DNA of 64,000 bases, taken from the NCBI RefSeq assembly GCF_040548735.1, contig NZ_JBEPSD010000001.1:1302001-1366000 (forward strand), given 5' to 3'. Positions 50,468 through 60,798 of the stretch are shown one piece after another. The stretch comes from Rhodanobacter soli. GTDB taxonomy: Bacteria; Pseudomonadota; Gammaproteobacteria; Xanthomonadales; Rhodanobacteraceae. The notes below the pieces were generated by a model, which searched no databases, was not told the DNA's origin, and saw nothing but the letters and a program-made list of their open reading frames with translations. A program made the position numbers and the translations under genes. Numbering within the stretch: the first letter of the stretch is position 1; every line of letters starts with the position of its first letter.

Positions 50468-50800
50468 ATGCGCAACCGTGATGAGATCCAGCGTCAGTTG
50501 CAGGACGCCGGCGAGCGAGCCGGCGAGCGCGTGCGACGCTACGCCGACGGCGCGGCCGAACGCGCGCATCACCTGTACGACCGCAGCCGCGAACTGCGCG
50601 CACGTTTCGGCCAGCGCGGCGATTCCTACAGCCGTCGGCTGGCGCATGCGGCCGAGGATTTCGCCGACGAGGCGAACTACCACTACCGTCGCCTGCGCCG
50701 CCAGGTGAATCGCCACCCGGCTGCCACGGTGGCGATCGTCGCCGGCACCATCGGCGCCTTCCTGCTGCTGCGCCGCGCGTTTCGCAGCGACGACGAATGA
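50468..50800 (+). CDS. DUF883 / YqjD-ElaB-like membrane-anchored protein
   Basis: A 110-residue protein with an amphipathic, Arg/Ala-rich helical body (residues 1-75, for example QLQDAGERAGERVRRYADGAAERAHHL) and one C-terminal membrane helix (VAIVAGTIGAFLLLRRAF). This is the layout of YqjD/ElaB/DUF883 proteins, reported in E. coli to anchor ribosomes at the membrane in stationary phase. ATG 50468 follows GAGGAGAACAGTC. Confidence 0.8.
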   Translation: MRNRDEIQRQLQDAGERAGERVRRYADGAAERAHHLYDRSRELRARFGQRGDSYSRRLAHAAEDFADEANYHYRRLRRQVNRHPAATVAIVAGTIGAFLLLRRAFRSDDE

Positions 50801-50920
50801 ACGCCTGACGCCCGTCTGATCAGGGCGCACTTGCACCGACGAAGACCCGCGCCGGGCGGTTCGTCGGGCGGCCCACCGCCACCACCGGCATCGCCTTGCC
50901 GCTGCTAAGCTGGCCGCCTC

Positions 50921-52549
50921 GTGCCGCGGCGGTCACCCATGCGCCCAAGAGACATCACCTTCCATCACCCCGTGGCGTTCTGGCTGGGCTGCGCGGCGGT
51001 GGTCGCGGGCGTGCTGGCGCACTTGCCGATGCTGGCGATGGCCGCGCCGATGCATTACCACCTCGCCGGCATGCCGATGGACAACGCGATGCTGGTCGGC
51101 ATGGCGCTGGTACCGCTCGGCGTGCTGCTGGCCGGTTACGGCCTGATGCCGCGCCTGGAGCAGATGCGACGCACGCTGCACGCCGGGCGCAGCCCGCTGC
51201 CGTTCCACGTCGCCGACCACGTGCCGCTCAACCGCGAGCACTGGAAACTGGTGGCCGTGCTGACCATCGCACTGGCGGTGGACGTGATGAAACCGGCGAC
51301 GATCGGCTTCGTCATGCCGGGCATGTCGGCCGAGTACGGGATCAGCGGTTCGGTCGCGGGATGGCTGGCGCTGTCGGCGCTGATCGGCACCACGGTCGGC
51401 TCGATCGTGTGGGGTCGCCTCGGCGACCTGTTCGGCCGCCGCGCGACGATCCTGCTGTCCGCGCTGATGTTCATGGGCACGGCGATCTGCGGCGCGATGC
51501 CGGCGTTCGGCTGGAACCTGGTGATGTGTTTCATGATGGGCGCCGCCGCCGGCGGCATGCTGCCGATCACCTTCACCCTGATGGCCGAGACGATCCCCAC
51601 CGCGCACCGCGGCTGGCTGCTGGTCGCCCTGGGCGGAGTCGGCACTTCGGCCGGCTATCTGCTGGCCTCGGGCGCGGCGACGCTGTTCGAGCCCGCCTTC
51701 AGCTGGCGCGCACTGTGGCTGCTCAACCTGCCGACCGGCGCGCTGATCGTATTCCTCAACCGCTACATTCCCGAATCGCCGCGCTTCCTCGCGCTGGCCG
51801 GGCTGGAGGATCAGGCGCGCGCCGTGCTGCAGCGCTTCTCCGGCGGGGCGCTGGCCACGGATCTGCCCGTGGCGCACGACCAGCCCGCAGCCGCGCCGGC
51901 GGCGAAGGAGCCGGCGCGGATCGGCTTGCGCCGTCTGCTGCGCGGCCGGCATGCGCACATCACCTGGGGCCTGGCGATGTGCGCGATCGGCTGGGGCCTG
52001 GTGAACTTCGGCTTCCTGCTGTGGTTGCCGGCGAACCTGGTCAAGCTGGGCATCGACGCCCAGGCCAGCAGCGCGCTGCTGGCGCGCTCGGCGATCCTCG
52101 CGTTGCCCGGCATCGTCATCGTCGTGTGGTTCTACCAGCGCTGGAGCAGCATCCGCACACTGGTGCTGTTCGCCGGCATGGCGACCTGCGCCCTGCTGTT
52201 CTTCTTCGCGATCGACCTGGCCGACCTGCGCTCCACCATGCTCACCACGCTCGGCACGGTGGCGCTGCTGCTGAGCATCAGCGGCGTGATCGCCACGCTG
52301 ATCCCCTACGCGGCGGAAATCTATCCGGTGCACCTGCGCAGCAGCGGCGCCGGGCTGATCGCCGCCTGTTCGAAGTTCGGCGGCATCCTCGGCGCGGGAC
52401 TCGGCGTGGCCGGCCTGTTCGACCACTTCATGCTGTCGGCCGTGCTGATCGCGCTGCCACTGGCGGCAGCGGGCTGGATGCTTGCGCGCAGCGGCATCGA
52501 AACCCGCGGCCACGACCTGGAGGCGATCCAGGAAGTGCTGTCGCGCTGA
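50921..52549 (+). CDS. MFS transporter with an N-terminal two-helix extension
   Basis: A 542-residue major facilitator. The twelve-helix body begins near 105 (KLVAVLTIALAVDVMKPATIG) and has the MFS motif GRLGDLFGRRATILLSALMF after helix 2 and RWSSIRTLVLFAG at the corresponding site of the second half; YIPESPRFL is typical of the sugar/metabolite branch. Before it lie two more helices (about 20-42 and 55-75) with a Met/His-rich loop (MAAPMHYHLAGMPMDNAM), unusual for the family. GTG 50921 and ATG 50939 are both possible starts. Substrate unknown. Confidence 0.88.
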   Translation: MPRRSPMRPRDITFHHPVAFWLGCAAVVAGVLAHLPMLAMAAPMHYHLAGMPMDNAMLVGMALVPLGVLLAGYGLMPRLEQMRRTLHAGRSPLPFHVADHVPLNREHWKLVAVLTIALAVDVMKPATIGFVMPGMSAEYGISGSVAGWLALSALIGTTVGSIVWGRLGDLFGRRATILLSALMFMGTAICGAMPAFGWNLVMCFMMGAAAGGMLPITFTLMAETIPTAHRGWLLVALGGVGTSAGYLLASGAATLFEPAFSWRALWLLNLPTGALIVFLNRYIPESPRFLALAGLEDQARAVLQRFSGGALATDLPVAHDQPAAAPAAKEPARIGLRRLLRGRHAHITWGLAMCAIGWGLVNFGFLLWLPANLVKLGIDAQASSALLARSAILALPGIVIVVWFYQRWSSIRTLVLFAGMATCALLFFFAIDLADLRSTMLTTLGTVALLLSISGVIATLIPYAAEIYPVHLRSSGAGLIAACSKFGGILGAGLGVAGLFDHFMLSAVLIALPLAAAGWMLARSGIETRGHDLEAIQEVLSR

Positions 52550-52588
52550 GCGCGCCCCGCCGGCATGGCGCCGGCGAGGCGGGCGGAA

Positions 52589-55282
52589 TCACACCGTCAG
52601 CGGATTCGGCTTGTCCTGGTCGAGCTTGTATTCCTTGATCGCGCGGCTGACGTCCTTCGCGTTCATCTTGCCGTCCTTCGCCAGCGCGGCCAGCGCCGCG
52701 TGCGCGATCCAGTAGCGGTCGACCTCGAAGAACTCGCGCAGGTGCGCGCGGGTATCCGAGCGGCCGAAGCCGTCGGTGCCCAGCACGGTGTAGCGCATGC
52801 CGTCAGGCAGGAACGCGCGGATCTGGTCGGCGTACTCGCGCACGTAGTCGGTGGCGGCGATCGCCGGGCCGGAGCGCCCGTCGAGCAGACCGGTGACGTA
52901 CGGCACGCGCTGCTTCGCTTCCGGATGCAGGCGATTCCAGCGCTCGGCGTCGAAGCCGTCGCGGCGCAACTCGATGAAGCTGGGGCACGACCAGATGTCG
53001 GACTTCACGCCGAAGTCCTTCTCCAGCAATTCGGCCGCCGCGATCACCTCGCGCAGGATCGTGCCGGAACCAAGCAGCTGCACGCGCGGCTCGCCCTTCT
53101 TCGGCTTGCCGCCATCCTTGAACAGGTACATGCCCTTGATGATGCCTTCCTCGCTGCCTTTGGGCAGGTCGGGGTGGCTGTAGTTCTCGTTCATCACGGT
53201 GACGTAGTAGTAGATGTCCTCCTGCTCCTGCATCATCCGGCGCACGCCGTCCTGCAGGATCACGGCCACTTCGTACGAGAAGGTCGGGTCGTACGACTTC
53301 ACGTTCGGGACTGCGCCGGCCATCAGGTGCGAGTGGCCGTCCTCGTGCTGCAGGCCCTCGCCGTTCAGCGTGGTGCGGCCCGAGGTGCCGCCGACCAGGA
53401 AGCCGCGCGAGCGCATGTCGCCCGCCGCCCAGCACAGGTCGCCGATGCGCTGGAAGCCGAACATCGAGTAATAGATGAAGAACGGCAGCATCGCCTGGTT
53501 GCTGACCGAGTAGCTGGTCGCCGCCGCCATCCACGACGCCATGCCGCCGGCCTCGCTGATGCCCTGCTGCAGCACCTGGCCCTTCTGGTCCTCGCGGTAG
53601 TACAGCAGCTGGTCGGAATCCTGCGGCTTGTATTTCTGGCCGAACGGCGCGTAGATGCCGATCTGGCGGAACATGCCCTCCATGCCGAACGTGCGCGCCT
53701 CGTCGGCGACGATGGGCACGATCCGCTCGCCCAGCTGCTTGTCGCGCAGCAGCAGGTTGATGCCGCGCACCAGCGCCATCGTGGTGGAGATCTCGCGCTC
53801 GCCGGTGCCCTTGGTGATCTGCTCGAACGCGGCCAGTTCCGGCGCCTTCAGCTTGGCGTCCGCCTTGCGCCGGCGCTGCGGCAGCGCGCCGCCGAGCGCC
53901 TGGCGGCGCTCCAGCATGTACTGCACTTCCGGCGAGTCCTTGCCCGGGTGGTAGTACGGCACGTCATGCAGCTTGTCGTCGGCAATCGGGATCTGGAAGC
54001 GGTCGCGGAAATGCCGCACCGACTCGTCGTCCAGCTTCTTCTGCTGGTGGGTCGGGTTCTGCGACTCGCCGGCCGCGCCCATGCCATAGCCCTTGACCGT
54101 CTTGGCCAGGATCACCGTGGGCATGCCCGTGGTGTTCACCGCCGCGTGGTAGGCCGCGTACACCTTGTGCGGGTCATGGCCGCCGCGGTTCAGCCGCCAG
54201 ATGTCGTCGTCGCTGAGGTTGGCGACCATCTCGCGCGTCTCCGGGTATTTGCCGAAGAAATGCTCGCGCGTGTACGCGCCGCCGAACGCCTTGCACGCCT
54301 GGTACTCGCCGTCGACGGTTTCCATCATCAGCTTGCGCAGCACGCCCTTGCTGTCGCGCGCCAAGAGCGGATCCCAGTAGCTGCCCCAGACCACCTTGAG
54401 CGCGTTCCAGCCGGCGCCGCGGAACACGCCTTCCAGCTCCTGGATGATCTTGCCGTTGCCGCGCACCGGACCGTCCAGCCGCTGCAGGTTGCAGTTGATC
54501 ACGAAGATCAGGTTGTCCAGGCCCTCGCGGCCGGCCAGCGAGATCGCGCCCAGCGACTCCGGCTCGTCGCATTCGCCGTCGCCCATGAAGCACCAGACCT
54601 TGCGGTCGCTCTTCGGGACCAGCCCGCGGTGTTCGAGGTACTTGAAGAACTGCGCCTGGTAGATCGCCTGGATCGGCCCCAGGCCCATCGACACCGTCGG
54701 TACCTGCCAGTAGTCCGGCATCAACCACGGGTGCGGGTACGACGACAGCGCGCGGCCATGGCCGGCCACTTCCATGCGGAACAGGTCGAGCTGGTCCTCG
54801 GCCAAGCGGCCTTCGAGGAACGAGCGCGCATAGATGCCCGGGCTGGAATGGCCCTGGTGCAGGACCAGGTCGCCCGGGTGATCGGCGCTCGGCGCGCGCC
54901 AGAAATGGTTGAAGCCCACGTCGTACAGCGTGGCGCTGGAGGCGAAGCTGGCGATGTGCCCGCCCAGCTCGCCCGGCTTGCGGTTCGCACGCACCACCAT
55001 CGCCATCGCGTTCCAGCGGATCAGCGAACGGATGCGCCATTCCATCGCCGCGTCGCCGGGGCTCTTCGCTTCCTGGCTGGGCGCGATCGTGTTGACGTAT
55101 TCGGTGGTCGGGTTGAACGGCAGGTAGCCACCCGAACGGCGGGTGGTGTCGACCATCTTCTCCAGCAGGAAATGCGCGCGTTCGGTGCCGTCGTGATGGA
55201 TCACCGCGTCGAGCGAGTCGATCCACTCCCGGGTTTCGGTGGGGTCGATGTCCTGGTTGAGGATGTCGTCGAGCTGATCCAT
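52589..55282 (-). CDS. aceE: Pyruvate dehydrogenase E1 component (homodimeric type)
   Basis: E1 decarboxylates pyruvate with thiamine diphosphate and acetylates the E2 lipoyl groups. The 897-residue protein is of the single-chain type. DIDPTETREWIDSLDAVI and GGYLPFNPTTEYVNTI start the protein; the ThDP site is VWCFMGDGECDEPESLGAIS to LIFVINCNLQRLDGPVRGNGKIIQEL (about 225-275), with the GDGX(24-27)N pattern. MALVRGINLLLRDKQLGERIVP and the C-terminal YTVLGTDGFGRSDTRAHLREFFEV are also present. ATG 55282 follows GGAGAATCTTC. Unlike in many relatives, it is not next to aceF-lpdA, which lie 23 kb away. Confidence 0.97.
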   Translation of the reverse strand: MDQLDDILNQDIDPTETREWIDSLDAVIHHDGTERAHFLLEKMVDTTRRSGGYLPFNPTTEYVNTIAPSQEAKSPGDAAMEWRIRSLIRWNAMAMVVRANRKPGELGGHIASFASSATLYDVGFNHFWRAPSADHPGDLVLHQGHSSPGIYARSFLEGRLAEDQLDLFRMEVAGHGRALSSYPHPWLMPDYWQVPTVSMGLGPIQAIYQAQFFKYLEHRGLVPKSDRKVWCFMGDGECDEPESLGAISLAGREGLDNLIFVINCNLQRLDGPVRGNGKIIQELEGVFRGAGWNALKVVWGSYWDPLLARDSKGVLRKLMMETVDGEYQACKAFGGAYTREHFFGKYPETREMVANLSDDDIWRLNRGGHDPHKVYAAYHAAVNTTGMPTVILAKTVKGYGMGAAGESQNPTHQQKKLDDESVRHFRDRFQIPIADDKLHDVPYYHPGKDSPEVQYMLERRQALGGALPQRRRKADAKLKAPELAAFEQITKGTGEREISTTMALVRGINLLLRDKQLGERIVPIVADEARTFGMEGMFRQIGIYAPFGQKYKPQDSDQLLYYREDQKGQVLQQGISEAGGMASWMAAATSYSVSNQAMLPFFIYYSMFGFQRIGDLCWAAGDMRSRGFLVGGTSGRTTLNGEGLQHEDGHSHLMAGAVPNVKSYDPTFSYEVAVILQDGVRRMMQEQEDIYYYVTVMNENYSHPDLPKGSEEGIIKGMYLFKDGGKPKKGEPRVQLLGSGTILREVIAAAELLEKDFGVKSDIWSCPSFIELRRDGFDAERWNRLHPEAKQRVPYVTGLLDGRSGPAIAATDYVREYADQIRAFLPDGMRYTVLGTDGFGRSDTRAHLREFFEVDRYWIAHAALAALAKDGKMNAKDVSRAIKEYKLDQDKPNPLTV

Positions 55283-55474
55283 GAAGATTCTCCGCGGCGC
55301 CGTTGCAGCGCTCATGCTTGAGGGGGTACCCGCCGCCGGGGGATTGCAGCGGGATCAACGTCCAAGTCTAGCCGTTGGGCCCGAGGGTCGCCAATGCAGA
55401 TTCCATGCGGCGGCGCACGGCGGCGGGGCTGCCGGCGACGGATCGGCCGCCCCCGGTCGGGGCGGCCGGGTCGG

Positions 55475-57766
<2,292 letters not shown>

Positions 57767-57787
57767 TGGATACGTTTTGTCGGTGAA

Positions 57788-57820
57788 GGGAAGTCCATCC
57801 GCCGCGGCGGATGACTTCCC
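57788..57820. promoter_or_regulatory. Large hairpin in the maeB leader
   Basis: GGGAAGTCCATCCGCC at 57788-57803 pairs with GGCGGATGACTTCCC at 57806-57820 with one bulged base and a two-base loop. It is not followed by a T-run on either strand. It lies in the 5' region of maeB and downstream of the DUF1704 gene, so leader control or mRNA end protection are possible. Confidence 0.6.
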
Positions 57821-57879
57821 GTGATGTTAGCACCGGGGCGGCCTGCGCCGGCCCGTTCTTGCGACGCTACGCCGCGCTC

Positions 57880-59163
57880 CTAGACGCTCTGCAGCAGTTC
57901 GTCGCCATGCACCCGGTTCAACTGGATGCCGTTGATGAAGACCGAGAACGCCAGCTTGCCGGCCAATCCATGCACGTGCTGCATCCACGGCGGCAGCCAG
58001 CGCGGCGGCAGGATCGCGCCGGATTCGAAGTGCGGCTGCAACGCGACGACGTCGTGCAGGGTCAGCTTGCCGGCGAACAGGTGGCGCAGCAGATCCATCC
58101 GCCGCCGCTTCAGGGCGAGGCGGAAGAACGTGTGCACGGTGAGAAGGCCGGACAGGTAGACGTTGTCCTTGGCGAATGCCGCGCCGCCGCCCAGCGGCAC
58201 GCCGCGGAACACGCGCTGGGCCGAATGGAAGCTGTCCGCCGTGCTCTGCCCGCAGGCGCTGAAGTACTTGTAGACCTCGACGAAGTCGGCGCCGCTGAGC
58301 GCCATGTCGATCGCCAGGATGCGCAGGCTGATGCGCTTGAGCCGCGTGATGTCGATCGCGCCGGACATCAGTTCGGCGAACACGGCCAGCCCTTCCTGGG
58401 TCGCGGTGACCCGCGGCGAGGTGCGCGCCAGCGAGGCCAGCAGCGGTTGCCGGCGGCCGTTCAGCGCGGTCAGCGAATGCACGAACGCCTCGTGCGCCAG
58501 CAGCTGGTGGCGATCGTACTCGCTGAAGCTGGCGCCGCCGCGCAGCCGGATGCGGGTGGCGCCGGCGGCCGCCTTGGCGGTCAGCTCGGGATCGACCTCG
58601 ACGTTGATCGTGCCGGCGCCGAAGAACTCGTCCAGGGTGGCGGCGAGGTCGCTGCGCAGCACGTCGGCCGGCACGTTCACGCTGCTGTCGTCGGCCAGCA
58701 GGTCCGCGCCCAGCTCGTCGGACAATTCGACGAAGTAGCGCGCCGCATCGAGGTTGCTGCGCCGGCTGCCGGGGATCATGTCGTCCGGACGTCCATACAG
58801 CGCGATCGACGGCGCGGTGACGCCGGCCGTGCCGACCGATTCCAGCATCTCGGCGGCAATGCGCCAGGATTCGGCGGTGCGGCGCAGGTAGTCGCCCAGC
58901 GGGTCGATCTCCGCGCCCTCGGCCGCCGCCGCCTCGATCGCCGCCAGCTCGGCGCGCGCCGCGGACAGGTCCGGCCGCGTGTAGCTCACGTCCGGCAACG
59001 CGAAGCGACCCTTGTCGTAGGCCTCGATCATGCGGCTTTCCAGCGACGCCGGCCACGCCACCGTGGGCAGGATGTGGATGCCGCGCACTGCCGCCAGCAG
59101 GCGCTGGTCGAGCACGGCATAGCGCTGCAGCTCGGGCGCGACGGTAGCGTCCGACGCGTTCAT
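57880..59163 (-). CDS. DUF1704/QEGLA-motif putative metallopeptidase
   Basis: A 427-residue protein of the family called 'flavohemoglobin expression-modulating QEGLA motif protein' (DUF1704). The motif TQEGLAVFAELMSG is present at about 255-268, and LLAHEAFVHSLTALNG gives an HExxxH (His224, Glu225, His229). The same pattern forms the zinc site of MATCAP, the eukaryotic tubulin tyrosine carboxypeptidase, which shares this domain; Glu257 of QEGLA would be the third ligand. The bacterial substrate is unknown; peptidase activity is therefore a family-based inference. Starts at 59163 and 59178 are close alternatives. Confidence 0.85.
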   Translation of the reverse strand: MNASDATVAPELQRYAVLDQRLLAAVRGIHILPTVAWPASLESRMIEAYDKGRFALPDVSYTRPDLSAARAELAAIEAAAAEGAEIDPLGDYLRRTAESWRIAAEMLESVGTAGVTAPSIALYGRPDDMIPGSRRSNLDAARYFVELSDELGADLLADDSSVNVPADVLRSDLAATLDEFFGAGTINVEVDPELTAKAAAGATRIRLRGGASFSEYDRHQLLAHEAFVHSLTALNGRRQPLLASLARTSPRVTATQEGLAVFAELMSGAIDITRLKRISLRILAIDMALSGADFVEVYKYFSACGQSTADSFHSAQRVFRGVPLGGGAAFAKDNVYLSGLLTVHTFFRLALKRRRMDLLRHLFAGKLTLHDVVALQPHFESGAILPPRWLPPWMQHVHGLAGKLAFSVFINGIQLNRVHGDELLQSV

Positions 59164-59306
59164 CGCGCGGCCCCGCACGACGAGCCGGTACGGCCTCCCG
59201 GCTGGGAATATGACGACGACAACCGACGCATGCCTGCGCTCCGCTACGACGATGCCGCGATACTAGATGCTTTGACGCGCCTCGTGCGCAAGCCGGACGC
59301 GCCGGC

Positions 59307-60362
59307 TCAGTCCCGCTCGCGCTGCCCGCGATGGCCGTGCGGCCGTTCGATCGGCCGGCCGCCGCGCTGCCGGCGCAGGCGCGCTTCCAGCGTCGCCGCC
59401 TGCTCCTCGCGCTCGTCGTGCAGCTTGAGGAAGTTGCGCCAGCGCCCGGGCGCCAGTTCGCCGCTGTCGAGCGCCATCTGTATCGCGCAGCCCGGCTCGC
59501 TGCCATGGCCGCAATCGGCGAAACGGCATTGCTCGGCCAGTGCCTCGATGTCGGCGAACAGGTCGAGGTTTTCCTCGCCGGTGAGCTTCAGCTCGCGCAT
59601 CCCCGGCGTGTCGATCAGGCAACCGCCGCTGGGCAACTGCAGCAGGGCGCGATGGGTGGTGGTGTGGCGGCCGCGGCTGTCGTGGCTGCGTACTTCGGCG
59701 GTGGCCATACGTGCCGTGCCGAGCAGGGTATTGGTCAGGGTGGACTTGCCGGCGCCGGAGGAGCCGACCAGCACCGCGCTGTCGCCCGGCTGCAGGTACG
59801 CCGCCAGTTGCGCCACGCTGGCCGGGTCCTTGCCGTTCAGTGCATGGATCGGCGTCGCGGCGGGCAGCCGCGCACGCAGCGCCTCGATCTGCGCCGCGGC
59901 GTCCTCGCGCGTGTCCAGCTTGCTCAGCAGCACCACCGGCTGCGCGCCGGAATCCTCGGTCAGCGACAGGTAGCGTTCGATCCGCGCCGGGTTGAAGTCG
60001 CCATCCAGTCCGGTCAGCACCAGCACGTAGTCGATGTTGGTGGCAATCAGCTGCCGCTCGTAGCGCTCGCCGGCCGCCGCGCGCGACAGCACCGTGCGCC
60101 GCGCCAGCACGTTGACGATGTGCGGCGGCTTGCCCGCCTCGACCTCGACGAAATCGCCGACCACCGGCCGCTCGGACGGGTCGATGCCGCGCTTGAGGAA
60201 ACGCCCGTCCGGCTGCGCGCCGAACAGGGTTTCGCCGTCGTGCAGCTCATAGCCGGCGCGATGCTGGGCCACGACCCGCGCCAGGCGCAAACCGGAGGCC
60301 GGCAGCGCATCACCGCGCCAGCCGATGCGGCGCAGGCGTTCGATCGTTTTGGCATCACTCAT
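59307..60362 (-). CDS. rsgA: Ribosome small-subunit-dependent GTPase A
   Basis: RsgA is a circularly permuted GTPase that helps mature the 30S subunit. The 351-residue protein has an OB-fold start (RRIGWRGDALPASGLRLARVV), then permuted GTPase motifs: NIDYVLVLTGLDGDFNPARIERYL, VLLSKLDTREDA (G4), VLVGSSGAGKSTLTN (G1) and GCLIDTPGMREL (G3). The C-terminal zinc knuckle is CRFADCGHGSEPGCAI. ATG 60362 (MSDAKTIERL) is the standard start, but an in-frame ATG 18 bases earlier, located in the end of a MITE-like element, would give MNRLLPMSDAK. Translation and control may thus have been altered by the insertion. Confidence 0.95.
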   Translation of the reverse strand: MSDAKTIERLRRIGWRGDALPASGLRLARVVAQHRAGYELHDGETLFGAQPDGRFLKRGIDPSERPVVGDFVEVEAGKPPHIVNVLARRTVLSRAAAGERYERQLIATNIDYVLVLTGLDGDFNPARIERYLSLTEDSGAQPVVLLSKLDTREDAAAQIEALRARLPAATPIHALNGKDPASVAQLAAYLQPGDSAVLVGSSGAGKSTLTNTLLGTARMATAEVRSHDSRGRHTTTHRALLQLPSGGCLIDTPGMRELKLTGEENLDLFADIEALAEQCRFADCGHGSEPGCAIQMALDSGELAPGRWRNFLKLHDEREEQAATLEARLRRQRGGRPIERPHGHRGQRERD

Positions 60363-60365
60363 GGG

Positions 60366-60637
60366 TAAGAGCCTGTTCATGATCTCCGGGCGCCACGCGC
60401 CGGGAGCTGTTTGCTCGCAGGCCAAGGAAGAGCGAGGGAGTGTACGTCCGTACACGACCGAGTGATGACGCCGGCGTGCGGGCAAACAGACCCGGCCCGA
60501 AGGGTTGTCGTTGAGTGGCCGCCATGCGGCAGCGCGCGGCTTGACCTGACGGCCAGTCAGGCGCTGCGCCACGCACTACCACCTGGCGGCCACTCAACGA
60601 CAACGCGAGGCACCCGGAGATCATGAACAGGCTCTTA
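60366..60637. mobile_element. MITE-like element with nested inverted repeats, flanked by TA
   Basis: Perfect terminal inverted repeats of 23 bases lie at 60368-60390 and 60613-60635; the pairing extends one or two bases into a TA present at both ends, as expected for a TA target duplication. Inside are CTGTTTGC/GCAAACAG (60407-60414 and 60482-60489), GTGTACG/CGTACAC (60440-60455) and a perfect 21-base inverted pair at 60504-60524 and 60584-60604. No transposase ORF fits in 272 bases. The right end (plus-strand left) abuts the rsgA start codon. Confidence 0.85.
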
Positions 60638-60798
60638 GGTCGGCACGGTCCGGTGATTATGCCTTGCCTGAAGATTGCCCGACGATGAACCGGAATCCGG
60701 CCCAAAAGATGCTCGCGCTGCACTGCACCACGCTGCTAGCATCAAGCCGCCGGCGGCACGGCCGCCTGTCGACCTCAACCTGCACAAGGACACCGGCG

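Noticed and set aside
52565..55321. 918-codon plus-strand frame opposite aceE
   Set aside because: Shadow of aceE, repetitive composition and no known domain.
60366..60637. Complete insertion sequence at the rsgA upstream repeat
   Set aside because: Only 272 bases and no transposase frame; at most a non-autonomous element.
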